Counted from the first letter of the stretch, positions 1-7,785 are shown. The stretch: 64,000 nt of DNA from Paenisporosarcina cavernae (GCF_003595195.1 NZ_CP032418.1:2042001-2106000), one strand, 5' to 3'. The notes: generated by a model from the letters alone, not told the origin. Numbers and translations are program-made.

Positions 1-22
1 TAGTAAAGAAAGGAGAATCTAC

Positions 23-955
23 ATGACAGAATCGACAGAAAGAATGATTCACGTCCAAGATCTTCGTAAAAATTATGGTAATTTCCAAGCGGTGGATGGC
101 ATTTCATTCCACGTAAAACAAGGGGAAATATTCGGCTTACTTGGACCAAATGGCGCTGGGAAATCCACTACAATCGAAATGCTTGTCGGACTTCGAAAAC
201 CAGATGGTGGAACTGCAACTATACGCGGATTTGATGTCGTTCGTGATTTACATCAAGTTAAAGAAGTAATTGGCATTCAGCTGCAATCTACCACATTATT
301 TGAATTGTTAACGGTAAAGGAAATACTTGAACTGTACGCTAGTTTTTACAAGAAAAGTATCCCTCTCGAGCCGTTAATTGACGATATGTTATTAACTGAA
401 AAAACAAATAGCCGCATTAAAACGTTATCTGGCGGTCAAAAGCAGCGTCTTGCGATTGCGTTAGCTCTCGTCCATGATCCATTCATTATCTTTTTAGATG
501 AGCCAACAACTGGTCTCGATCCGCAAGCACGCCGCACGCTATGGGATATCATTTTAAAGCTAAAAGACAAAGGGAAAACGACTGTGTTGACGACCCATTA
601 CATGGATGAAGCTCAAGTTCTCTGTGATCGAATCGCAATAATGGATCAAGGAAAATTGATTGGACTAAATACGGCAAATGGATTGATTAAGCAGTTGAAT
701 GCAGACAGCACGGTGGAGTTTTTCGCGAAAGTGGAAATCGCGACTGCTGAATTAGAATCGTTAAACGGTGTTTTGCAAGTAGAAACAAGAAAAGGACGCT
801 ACACATTATTCACCAACGACCTACAAAATACGCTTGTCTCTCTACTCCAATTTGCGAATGAAAGAGACATCACGCTGAGCGATTTACAAACACATACAGC
901 AACGCTTGAAGATGTCTTCATTCAAATGACGGGAAGGAGTTTGAGAGAATCATGA
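23..955 (+). CDS. ABC transporter ATP-binding protein (ABC-2 type exporter)
   Basis: This is the nucleotide-binding subunit of an ABC exporter; it hydrolyses ATP at the inner face of the membrane to drive the adjacent permease. The 310-residue protein shows Walker A GPNGAGKST at about residues 41-49, the signature LSGGQKQRL, Walker B IIFLDEP followed by the D-loop region TTGLDPQARR, and the switch histidine in TTHYMDEA. The C-terminal 90 residues resemble the accessory domain of drug, antibiotic or Nod-type exporters. An AAAGGAG site lies 7 nt before the ATG. The gene overlaps the permease by 4 nt, so the two are translationally coupled. The substrate cannot be told from sequence; drug or peptide export is usual for this family. 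Confidence 0.95.
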   Translation: MTESTERMIHVQDLRKNYGNFQAVDGISFHVKQGEIFGLLGPNGAGKSTTIEMLVGLRKPDGGTATIRGFDVVRDLHQVKEVIGIQLQSTTLFELLTVKEILELYASFYKKSIPLEPLIDDMLLTEKTNSRIKTLSGGQKQRLAIALALVHDPFIIFLDEPTTGLDPQARRTLWDIILKLKDKGKTTVLTTHYMDEAQVLCDRIAIMDQGKLIGLNTANGLIKQLNADSTVEFFAKVEIATAELESLNGVLQVETRKGRYTLFTNDLQNTLVSLLQFANERDITLSDLQTHTATLEDVFIQMTGRSLRES

Positions 956-2046
956 GAGCATACGGACAATTAACACTGGCTCAACTTCGAATTTTTATGC
1001 GCAACAAACAAGTGCTGTTCTGGACGCTCGCCTTTCCTATTTTTTTAATGGTCATGCTTGGGTCGTTTTTAGGGAACGGAAATTCCATGTCCGTTCAATT
1101 AGCAATTGTAGACGAAGATAATACTGAAGCATCGAAAGGTCTTCAAGATGCCTTGCAGAAAACGACAGGGCTTGAATTGGAAAAATTGGCATCAGCATCG
1201 GATGCTAAAGCGGCAGTTAAAAATGGGGACTCTCAGTTAGCGCTTGTCATTCCAAAAGGGTATGGGGATTCTACTAAAACTGCTGGAAGTTCCACATTTG
1301 AGCTCCCGATTTTGTTTAATGAAACAAATTTAACCGTTTCCCAGCTCGGCTTAACGCTTGTCAATAGTGTGATTGACGGAATTAGCAAAGCACAAGTGAA
1401 CTATTCTCCTAGCCTTGTAACCGCTCCAGAGGGAGTCGAATCTGTGGAACTTGAATATATCGATTTTCTTGTTCCAGGAATTCTTGCAATGATGATTATG
1501 AGTAACAATATGAACGGAGTTGCAGGGCAAATTGCTGCTTGGAGAGAACGAGGTATTCTGCGCCGCATGCAAGGGACAACACTTCGCGCTTCTACCTTTA
1601 TCTCTGCTCAAATTACGGCGCGACTGGTTCTCAATGGGCTACAAGCCATCATCGTCTTACTAGTCGCAAATCTCATTTTTGATGTGAAAGTAAGTGGCTC
1701 ATGGTTCAATCTCTTGCTCTTTGTCATTTTAGGCACGTTAGCATTTATGGCAATCGGATTCATCATTGCAGGCATTGCGAAAACACCAGAAAGTGCTGCA
1801 CCAATTGCAGGATTTTTGTCGTTCCCTATGCTATTTCTTGGCGGTGTGTTCTTCCCAATCAGTAATATGCCGGAATTTTTACAACCTATCGTCGAAATTT
1901 TACCCATTGCTCATTTAACACACGCACTTCGAGAAACGATGAACGTGGGAACACCAATTACCGATTTAGGTTTAGAAGTACTCATCCTATTTGCATGGCT
2001 TGTTGGAGCATTTTTTGTGGCAAGTCGAACATTTAAATGGGAATAG
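952..2046 (+). CDS. ABC-2 type transporter permease
   Basis: This is the membrane subunit that partners the preceding ATPase. The 364-residue protein has one N-terminal membrane segment (about residues 20-42), a large extracytoplasmic domain of about 140 residues, and then five or six hydrophobic segments from about residue 170 to the end. That is the layout of ABC-2 membrane proteins of the YhgE/NatB/DrrB type. The start overlaps the ATPase stop (ATGA), which marks one operon. The transported substrate is unknown. Confidence 0.93.
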   Translation: MRAYGQLTLAQLRIFMRNKQVLFWTLAFPIFLMVMLGSFLGNGNSMSVQLAIVDEDNTEASKGLQDALQKTTGLELEKLASASDAKAAVKNGDSQLALVIPKGYGDSTKTAGSSTFELPILFNETNLTVSQLGLTLVNSVIDGISKAQVNYSPSLVTAPEGVESVELEYIDFLVPGILAMMIMSNNMNGVAGQIAAWRERGILRRMQGTTLRASTFISAQITARLVLNGLQAIIVLLVANLIFDVKVSGSWFNLLLFVILGTLAFMAIGFIIAGIAKTPESAAPIAGFLSFPMLFLGGVFFPISNMPEFLQPIVEILPIAHLTHALRETMNVGTPITDLGLEVLILFAWLVGAFFVASRTFKWE

Positions 2047-2106
2047 TAGTCTTCATTTGAAACGAATAGATGGAACAAACGTATAACTAGTAGGAGGTGT
2101 GTCGAA

Positions 2107-2265
2107 ATGGAATGGATGATGATTGTCGCAGTGTTTTTCATGTTTGTTCTCATCGGTTCATTTTTAAATGTACTTCTACGAACTACACGGAAAACCGACT
2201 GGCTGATGACCGTGGTGTTTAGTCTATTCATGGCGGTCATCACAATCGGTATATTGGGTCTATAA
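2107..2265 (+). CDS. small two-helix membrane protein (52 aa)
   Basis: This short reading frame has a good ribosome site (GTAGGAGGTG, 2090-2099) before its ATG. It encodes 52 residues: a first hydrophobic helix (about residues 4-22), a short polar loop RTTRKTDW, and a second helix (about 33-51) ending at the C-terminus. It starts 60 nt after the ABC permease on the same strand, so it probably belongs to that transcript. I recognise no family. Two hydrophobic helices with a basic loop fit a small integral membrane protein, possibly an accessory of the exporter; that role is a guess. Confidence 0.6.
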   Translation: MEWMMIVAVFFMFVLIGSFLNVLLRTTRKTDWLMTVVFSLFMAVITIGILGL

Positions 2266-2318
2266 GATCGTTCTTTTTGGATGTTTGTTTTGGAGAGATA
2301 CGTAATGGAGGAAATCGG

Positions 2319-2846
2319 ATGAAGAAATGGATTGCTAACCTCGTGATGATGGTCGCATTATTGGCTATTAGTATTTATGCGTACACAAATTTTATAGCTG
2401 AAAACAATTCTAACGATCTTGCAAAAGTATTTGACGAAGCTAATGAGATATATCAAGACGCTAGCATCGTTGTGCGAGCAGAATTTCCCAAGGAATATGA
2501 TGTAATTGATAATGGTTCAAAAAAAGCTGTGTATGACATCAACATCCTAGAAGTCCTCAAGAATGACTCGAAGGTAGCGATTGCACGGAACGACACGATA
2601 CCTTTTTCTCAACATTTCTCTTATACCGACTCTTCCTCTGGAAATGAAACATTCTTACTGAAAAAAGATGAACACGATATAAAAACCGGAGAGTATTTGT
2701 TGTTTTTGAATACGTATGAACAGAATGGTTCCAACGAGTTCGTTTCCAATACACCGAATCATTTGTATCAAAAAATCACAGATGGCCGATATCAAAACAT
2801 TCGTGGATCGTCGTTAAAAATACTAAACTTACAAAATCTTTACTAA
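2319..2846 (+). CDS. hypothetical secreted or membrane-anchored protein
   Basis: The ATG at 2319 is preceded by GGAGG at 2307-2312, which is why it is preferred to an upstream start at 2277. The 175-residue product begins MKKW followed by a hydrophobic stretch (about residues 5-25), a signal peptide or anchor with no lipobox. The rest is a polar extracytoplasmic domain with a repeated pattern of short strands. No family is recognised. A clear intrinsic terminator follows at 2853, so this is the last gene of the unit that starts with the ABC genes or a short unit of its own. Confidence 0.75.
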   Translation: MKKWIANLVMMVALLAISIYAYTNFIAENNSNDLAKVFDEANEIYQDASIVVRAEFPKEYDVIDNGSKKAVYDINILEVLKNDSKVAIARNDTIPFSQHFSYTDSSSGNETFLLKKDEHDIKTGEYLLFLNTYEQNGSNEFVSNTPNHLYQKITDGRYQNIRGSSLKILNLQNLY

Positions 2847-2852
2847 AAAAAT

Positions 2853-2884
2853 CGCGAGATTTAGTTGTCTCGCGTTTTTTTTTT
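2853..2884 (+). terminator. intrinsic terminator
   Basis: A perfect 7-bp stem CGCGAGA / TCTCGCG with an 8-nt loop is followed by a run of ten T. It lies 7 nt after the stop codon of the secreted-protein gene and ends plus-strand transcription. Confidence 0.9.
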
Positions 2885-2966
2885 GGTATGAATGATAAAA
2901 CGCGCGAAAGCAGAAATGTAGGCAAACACTCTAATCTCATGGTATTCGTTTCTCCATCAGTACTAC

Positions 2967-3425
2967 TTACACGTACTGATTAAAATCAGTGTCTTTTGGA
3001 AGCATAGACTTTATAAAGGCTATATCATCCTCGCTCACGTTCGGCGCAAAAAATTCTGTACCCCAATGTTCTGAATGGAAGGTTGTTTTAGCATCCTTTT
3101 TTAAGAAAATAGAGAACCACTTAATCTCCTTATTTTCTGTGAGAAAGTAGTTCAGAAGAGTATGAATGCGATTTTCTGTTAATTCGCCGCGAAAGATTGT
3201 TGGTTGGTAATTATTAGGATAATTAGAGGGGTAATCAAATAATGAAATAGCTTCCTTAATCACTTCCTTCTCCTCATACCAACAATGGATTTCAATCATG
3301 TTCGATTTATTGATAAAGTACTGCATTAATGGCATCCAGAATGATATATCTTCTGGTATAGGAATATCTTCATTTATTTCGTTAAAACCCGTTGGAACCG
3401 TAAAATGTAATTGGTACGTAGTCAA
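2967..3425 (-). CDS. hypothetical protein, about 152 aa
   Basis: I do not recognise this protein. The likely start is a TTG at 3425, 8-9 nt after AAGGGG; a longer reading to 3497 adds residues without a ribosome site. The product starts around TTYQLHFTVP, is acidic, rich in aromatic residues, and has no membrane segment or signal, so it is probably cytoplasmic. It lies alone between the terminators of its neighbours. It loosely resembles small uncharacterised Bacillales proteins of immunity or SMI1-like size, but no motif supports that. Confidence 0.65.
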   Translation of the reverse strand: MTTYQLHFTVPTGFNEINEDIPIPEDISFWMPLMQYFINKSNMIEIHCWYEEKEVIKEAISLFDYPSNYPNNYQPTIFRGELTENRIHTLLNYFLTENKEIKWFSIFLKKDAKTTFHSEHWGTEFFAPNVSEDDIAFIKSMLPKDTDFNQYV

Positions 3426-3569
3426 TTCCAAAACCCCTTTTTGCTTTAGCTTGCCGATAATTATCATGACTATATAGGAAAATGTAAAATCTGTCACTAA
3501 TGACTAGTCTTTCCTGCTACTCAATAGGAATTCCATATACTTCTCCAAGTGATGATTTCTGCTGTTAAA

Positions 3570-3624
3570 TAGACAAAACAAACCTTATGATTTCGACTTA
3601 CGAGATGCCATCACAAGGTTTGCT
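3570..3624 (-). terminator. probable intrinsic terminator of the HTH-F1beta gene
   Basis: On the minus strand CAAACCTT (3622-3615) pairs with AAGGTTTG (3586-3579), followed by TTTTGTCT. It lies about 25 nt after the stop of the gene at 3649. The long loop makes it weaker than a classical terminator. Confidence 0.55.
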
Positions 3625-3648
3625 GTTTTTCTACTAGATGTATTTTAT

Positions 3649-4683
3649 TTAAAGGGCACCAATGTATTGCAATTCTTTTGCAGGTTTATTATCCGCTTTT
3701 CCATCCAAGAGAGCGGCAACATCTTTCAATGTTTCTTTCAATGAAACAGATTGTCCCGCTTTTTTCGTAAATTCCTCTGCCACATAAAAATTTTGTGTGA
3801 AGTATGCTTCTAAACGTTCTCCAATCTTGTACGTATGCAAATCTGATTCTGCAATGCGTTCCATCCCATGATTCGCAACGATTGAACGTAATTCACGATA
3901 TCTTCGAAGTACTTTCTGTGCTCTCTGACGAAGTGTAAAATGATCTTCACTTACACTTGTATCTTCCATTAGCGACGAGGTAGAAATTAACGGGTTCACC
4001 GCAGGATATAAATGTCTTGCAGATAAATCTGCATCCAGTTGCCAAATCGTATCTAACGGACCGTAAGGCATGTCGTCATCCATTACTTCACCAGATACAT
4101 CAATCATTAAGGTGGTGACATTACGAATTGCGTTTTCTTCCATCCAGTCTCGAAGATCTAGCAATTCGGCAGATTGTAATCTGCTTCTATCGGTGAATAA
4201 AATCATGTCATTTGAAGATTTAAGAGCTTGTTTCGTTTCTTCAAGTGAACGCGTCACTGCATCGGCGAACTCTTCGATTTCTTCCACTTCTTTTGTATTT
4301 GCTGAAGGCGTCCATAAAATCGTGTGATAGTCAGAGTTTTTCAAACGATGTAATAACTCTGCGACGATGACAACTTGCCCCATGCCGGGTCTAGCAACAA
4401 TCCCGGTCATTCCACCTTTTATCAATGGTGCAAAGAAATCTAGTGCTTTAATGTTCGTTTCAATCATGTCCATATCTCCTTCACGAATGATTAAGTCGTC
4501 TACCTTACACTTTGCGAGTTCCGCTAACCCTACAAGAGTCCGAACTTCTGCTTTCCCTAAATCAATTTTCCCTGTGCTCAAATTGGAAACAGTTGCTGGT
4601 CGAATTCCAACTGATTTTGCAGCTGTCGTCAAATTTGGAACACGTTTACGAAGCAATTCAACGTTTAACCGGATATTTTCCAT
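3649..4683 (-). CDS. HTH DNA-binding domain fused to degenerate F1-ATPase beta-like domain
   Basis: The protein (344 aa from the ATG at 4683, 7 nt after GGAGG) has an N-terminal Cro/C1-type helix-turn-helix (about residues 5-65, with LTTAAKSVGIRPATVSNLS). From about residue 73 it is clearly related to the catalytic beta subunit of F1 ATP synthase: IKALDFFAPLIKGG, then YPAVNPLISTSS, then LRRYRELRSIVANHGMERI, then FVAEEFTKKAGQSVSLKETL. The beta-barrel domain of F1 beta is absent. The P-loop is broken: ARPGMGQVV stands where the family has GGAGVGKTV, so the lysine and threonine that bind ATP are Gln and Val, and the GER catalytic glutamate segment is not recognisable. It should not hydrolyse ATP; a regulatory role is inferred. 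Single gene, own promoter region and terminator. Confidence 0.85.
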   Translation of the reverse strand: MENIRLNVELLRKRVPNLTTAAKSVGIRPATVSNLSTGKIDLGKAEVRTLVGLAELAKCKVDDLIIREGDMDMIETNIKALDFFAPLIKGGMTGIVARPGMGQVVIVAELLHRLKNSDYHTILWTPSANTKEVEEIEEFADAVTRSLEETKQALKSSNDMILFTDRSRLQSAELLDLRDWMEENAIRNVTTLMIDVSGEVMDDDMPYGPLDTIWQLDADLSARHLYPAVNPLISTSSLMEDTSVSEDHFTLRQRAQKVLRRYRELRSIVANHGMERIAESDLHTYKIGERLEAYFTQNFYVAEEFTKKAGQSVSLKETLKDVAALLDGKADNKPAKELQYIGAL

Positions 4684-4706
4684 TTCCACCCCTCCTTACT
4701 TCATAT

Positions 4707-4722
4707 CGTAATTTATTTTACG
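4707..4722. promoter_or_regulatory. palindrome in the HTH-F1beta promoter region (possible operator)
   Basis: The 16-bp imperfect palindrome CGTAATTTATTTTACG lies 24 nt upstream of the ATG at 4683, inside an AT-rich stretch that also offers a weak promoter (TTGCGC, 17 nt, TACGAT on the minus strand). Many XRE-type proteins bind such a site to control themselves; this is suggested by position only. Confidence 0.3.
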
Positions 4723-4904
4723 TTTAAGCGCAAGTATTTTTTATTTAAAAAGTAAATTTTATAACTCTATACCGCAAATACTATATATTAATTCTTTTTA
4801 TTCCCTTTTATAATGTCAGCTTTTTAGAAATTAAAGGATTCTTTCTCCTCGATAGAGAATGGTATAGATTCACGCAACAAATTCTTTTAAGGGAGGAAAT
4901 GGAC

Positions 4905-5351
4905 ATGACGTACAAAGTTCAACCAATCGATGACTTAACAACGCTTGATGTTTCCCCATTAGTTTCGAAAAGTGAAGAAGAAGGGTACCGCTTTTTATCA
5001 CGACTTGTACATGATTACGAAGATGGATCCAACCGATTTGATAAACAAGGAGAAGCATTGCTAGGTGTGTGGGATGATAACGGAGAATTAGTGGCCATAG
5101 GAGGTTTAAATGTGAATCCCTATAGCGCAGAAGCAGGACAGGCAAGACTGCGACGTTTCTACACGTTACCTCAAGTTCGACGAAAGGGCGTCGGTTCTCT
5201 TTTATTAAAAGAACTGGTAACACGAGCAAAGGAGAATTTCACAGAAATTAATTTACGAACAGATTCTGCAAAAGCAGACGCATTTTATCGTGCGAATGGA
5301 TTTACGGAAACGCACGATACACCAGATGTCACGCATCGATTAGTGCTTTGA
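4905..5351 (+). CDS. GNAT family N-acetyltransferase
   Basis: A 148-residue GNAT-fold enzyme that would transfer an acetyl group from acetyl-CoA to an unknown amine. The CoA-binding motif A is RRFYTLPQVRRKGVGSLLL (about residues 79-97), with the typical (R/Q)xxGxG pattern as RRKGVG, and a C-terminal FYRANGF motif B segment. The second ATG at 4905 is chosen because GGGAGG lies 8 nt before it; the ATG at 4899 would leave only 2 nt. It stands alone, followed by a weak terminator. Confidence 0.85.
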   Translation: MTYKVQPIDDLTTLDVSPLVSKSEEEGYRFLSRLVHDYEDGSNRFDKQGEALLGVWDDNGELVAIGGLNVNPYSAEAGQARLRRFYTLPQVRRKGVGSLLLKELVTRAKENFTEINLRTDSAKADAFYRANGFTETHDTPDVTHRLVL

Positions 5352-5352
5352 T

Positions 5353-5386
5353 AAGGAGAAATTTTCGCTAAAAATTTCCTTTTGTT
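5353..5386 (+). terminator. probable terminator after the GNAT gene
   Basis: GAAATTTT pairs with AAAATTTC across a 5-nt loop, with a flanking AAGG/CCTT extension and TTTTG after it. It begins just after the GNAT stop codon and separates it from the toxin promoter. Confidence 0.55.
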
Positions 5387-5398
5387 CGATTAATATAT

Positions 5399-5426
5399 CG
5401 AACATACGTTCTATTTATGGTATACT
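5399..5426 (+). promoter_or_regulatory. LexA (DinR) box overlapping the -35 region of the type I toxin promoter
   Basis: CGAACATACGTTCT (5399-5412) matches the Bacillus SOS-box consensus CGAACRNRYGTTYC at 13 of 14 positions. It covers the -35 position of a promoter whose -10 is TATACT (5421-5426); the -35 itself is poor. LexA binding here would block toxin transcription until DNA damage. The match is seen directly; regulation is inferred. Confidence 0.7.
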
Positions 5427-5488
5427 AGAATCTGTAAGAGAAGAGGTAAGTTGGGCGGTTGGTTACACCTTTACTGGAGGTGATGCCA

Positions 5489-5596
5489 ATGACGATATTT
5501 GAATCGATGAGTATTTTAATGCAGTTTGCGACTGTATTGATCTCGTTTATCGGCTTAATCTTGTCGCTATTCTTTTTTTCAATGAAAAAGAAATAG
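5489..5596 (+). CDS. type I toxin, putative holin-like toxin family (35 aa)
   Basis: This 35-residue peptide has a start region MTIFESMSILM, one hydrophobic helix and a KKK tail. That is the shape of the Bacillales putative holin-like toxins (Hol_Tox family, related to TxpA/BsrG), which insert in the membrane and depolarise it. GGAGGTGATGCC sits directly before the ATG, a conserved feature of the family that the second copy at 20.3 kb shares. The mRNA is expected to run from about 5433 to the terminator at 5682-5706. Its 5' end (5434-5462) can pair with its 3' end (5649-5679), as in type I toxin mRNAs that are kept untranslated. An antisense RNA overlaps its 3' half. Confidence 0.75.
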   Translation: MTIFESMSILMQFATVLISFIGLILSLFFFSMKKK

Positions 5597-5721
5597 CCGC
5601 CCGAATGCTGTAGCAGGCTCGGGGCGACTAATTTCTTGTTTGCTCGAGCCAACCGCTCTTCTTGCGGGTAAGCTCTTACAAAACCGAGTGTTGACGCACT
5701 CGGTTTACTTTATGCTTTTGT
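5585..5721 (-). ncRNA. predicted antisense antitoxin RNA of the SOS-linked type I toxin
   Basis: On the minus strand there is a near-consensus sigma-A promoter, TTGAAA (5756-5751), 17 nt, TATACT (5733-5728), predicting a start near 5721. The RNA would cross the 3' part of the toxin mRNA and end at a hairpin of about 5635-5590 (AGTCGCCC pairing with GGGCGGCT) followed by ATTTCTTTTT. A length near 137 nt is close to known type I antitoxins such as RatA and SR4. The antitoxin promoter is much closer to consensus than the toxin promoter, as usual. No expression evidence is available here. Confidence 0.65.
5682..5709 (+). terminator. terminator of the type I toxin mRNA
   Basis: A perfect 9-bp stem AACCGAGTG / CACTCGGTT with a 6-nt loop is followed by TACTTTATG. 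It starts 3 nt after the 3' pairing arm of the toxin mRNA. Confidence 0.7.
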
Positions 5722-5756
5722 ACTATAAGTATACCTGTTGACCTTCGTATTTTCAA

Positions 5757-6329
5757 CTATTCACTGCCTTTTGTACTAGCTCTTTTTTCCGCATGCTCAG
5801 AAAGTAGTGTCACATGCCAGACCATGTGATCGCTGCCCTCTCCCCAATGGTTTTTAAACCAGTAAGTTGGATTACCAAATTTCTTTCTCCACACCTTTTG
5901 CGCAAGAGGAAATCCACTGTCTAAACAGAAAGAAGCTTCGTTTTTCGATTGAAGTTCGCTCAGCATATGTTTCACTAACTTACTCCCGATTCCATTTCCT
6001 TGATAGGAAGGATCGACATAGATGGTACCTAGCTCCAAAACGTCATCTAATTTCCCTTTTGTCAGTTCATGAATGAGGGCATTGGACTTCCCAAGCGTAA
6101 TCGTACCCACTACTTTTTCTTCCACTTTTGCAACAAGAAAATACGGTGCAGTTCCATTTGTACGAAAATGGGATGCCAACTTTTCTTTCTTTTCTTGTAT
6201 TTCGTCTTTTAATTCTTCTGCTAAATGAGAAATACCATTCACTTTGTACGTATGGGTTAATACATTTTCAAAAAATTTCTCGATTTGTTCTTGATCAGCT
6301 CTTAAAGGAGCTTGAATACGAATTTGCAT
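5757..6329 (-). CDS. GNAT family N-acetyltransferase
   Basis: A 190-residue acetyltransferase-fold protein. The acetyl-CoA motif is VDPSYQGNGIGSKLVKHML (about residues 107-125), with QGNGIG as the pyrophosphate loop, preceded by a strand LELGTIYV. GAGGG lies 8 nt before the ATG. It starts 16 nt after the selO stop, so it probably shares a transcript with selO. The amine substrate is unknown; unlike the GNAT at 4.9 kb it has a helical N-terminal extension of about 60 residues. Confidence 0.83.
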   Translation of the reverse strand: MQIRIQAPLRADQEQIEKFFENVLTHTYKVNGISHLAEELKDEIQEKKEKLASHFRTNGTAPYFLVAKVEEKVVGTITLGKSNALIHELTKGKLDDVLELGTIYVDPSYQGNGIGSKLVKHMLSELQSKNEASFCLDSGFPLAQKVWRKKFGNPTYWFKNHWGEGSDHMVWHVTLLSEHAEKRASTKGSE

Positions 6330-6345
6330 ATTATTTCCCTCATGA

Positions 6346-7785
6346 TTATGTTCCGCAATATGTTTTAAACGAATCGTTTGATGGCGGAACGGCTGCGTAT
6401 TTCTCTTGTTCTGGTGAATAGGTATATGGATTCTTTAATACGTTGAGTAACTCAAGCACGAGCTCATTATTTCCTTCATTAACTAATGCAGCGAGTGCAT
6501 TTTCTACTAAATAATTTCTAGGTATGATGGCTGGATTGTGCTGCTTCATAAACTCATTTGACTGCGAAATGGATTGTTCTTGATTTGCACGTCTCACTTC
6601 CCACTTTTCTTTCCACTGGAGGAAGTTTTCCGTCTTAAATAACGCTATTCCTTCGAAAGTATTTAGCGCGAATGCTCGGAACGTATTCGTATAATCGGCG
6701 GCGTGAATTTCCATCAGTTCGAGTAATTCTCCGACTAGTTGTTCATCTCCCGCTTTTTCCTCAAATAATCCTAATTTCGCACACATTCCCTCCATCCATT
6801 CCCTATGATAGATTTTGGGGAATTTCTGTAGGATCGTTTCAGCCAGTTCAATCGCTCGATCTTCTTCTTCGTGAATTAAAGGTAACAAGCTTTCCGCTAA
6901 TCGCATTACATTCCAGTGCGCAATGGGGGGTTGATTGCCATAAGCATATCTTCCTTGCACATCGATTGAGCTATACACCGTATTCCTTGCATAAGTGTCC
7001 ATGAATGCACAAGGACCATAGTCAATCGTTTCCCCGCTAATAGTCATATTATCCGTATTCATCACGCCGTGAATAAACCCAACCAACTGCCATTTCGCTA
7101 TAAGCTTCGCTTGCCGTTCCATAACAGCTGCTAAAAAATTTTCATATTTGTTTTCATCATCAGCAATTTCTTGGTAATGTCTTGCAATCGCATAATCAGC
7201 TAGTTTCATTACATCATCTAATGTGCCAAATTGACGAGCAAACTGAAACGTCCCGACACGCAAATGACTTGCAGCTACTCTAGCAAGCACAGCACCTTCT
7301 AACTTTGACTCTCGGTAAACTGATTCACCTGTTGTTGCCACTCCTAAGCTGCGTGTCGTCGGAATGCCGAGTCCGTGCATTGCTTCACTAATCAAATATT
7401 CCCTGACCATCGGACCCAGTGCTGCGCGTCCATCTCCCCCTCTTGAATAAGAAGTAGGACCAGCTCCTTTTAATTGAAGGTCGACCGTTTTTCCTTGAGG
7501 AGTTTGCCATTCACCGAGTAAAATAGCGCGTCCATCTCCAAGCATCGTAAAATGACCGAATTGATGTCCCGCATAGCTTTGCGCAATTGGAACGGCATTT
7601 TCAGGGATGTCATTTCCAGTGATGAAACTAGCGGACAGCAGTGCTTCGTTTATACCAAGTTCTTCTGCTAACGCATTATTGACCAAAATAGTTTTCGGAA
7701 AAGGAGCGCGTGCAGGCAATTGCTTGGAATAAAAGATGTCAGGTAACGTGATATAAGAATTATCGAGTGTGATGTTCTTGTTCAT
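6346..7785 (-). CDS. selO: SelO (YdiU) family protein adenylyltransferase
   Basis: SelO proteins are pseudokinase-fold enzymes that transfer AMP from ATP to protein side chains, and are linked to oxidative stress. The 479-residue protein has the family signatures AQSYAGHQFGHF, LGDGRAILLGE, LKGAGPTSYSRGGDGRAALG with the catalytic lysine, the arginines of GPMVREYL, and the metal-binding region GVMNTDNMTISGETIDYGP with its conserved Asn and Asp. Length matches the family (about 480). It starts with ATG after GAGGGAG and is followed by a GNAT gene 16 nt downstream. Confidence 0.95.
   Translation of the reverse strand: MNKNITLDNSYITLPDIFYSKQLPARAPFPKTILVNNALAEELGINEALLSASFITGNDIPENAVPIAQSYAGHQFGHFTMLGDGRAILLGEWQTPQGKTVDLQLKGAGPTSYSRGGDGRAALGPMVREYLISEAMHGLGIPTTRSLGVATTGESVYRESKLEGAVLARVAASHLRVGTFQFARQFGTLDDVMKLADYAIARHYQEIADDENKYENFLAAVMERQAKLIAKWQLVGFIHGVMNTDNMTISGETIDYGPCAFMDTYARNTVYSSIDVQGRYAYGNQPPIAHWNVMRLAESLLPLIHEEEDRAIELAETILQKFPKIYHREWMEGMCAKLGLFEEKAGDEQLVGELLELMEIHAADYTNTFRAFALNTFEGIALFKTENFLQWKEKWEVRRANQEQSISQSNEFMKQHNPAIIPRNYLVENALAALVNEGNNELVLELLNVLKNPYTYSPEQEKYAAVPPSNDSFKTYCGT

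Noticed and set aside
3649-4683. Annotation as a DnaB or Rho-like ATPase
   Set aside because: The YPAV-PL-STS, RYRELRSIVANHGMERI and FVAEEFT-K-G blocks are those of F1 beta, and the P-loop is not functional.
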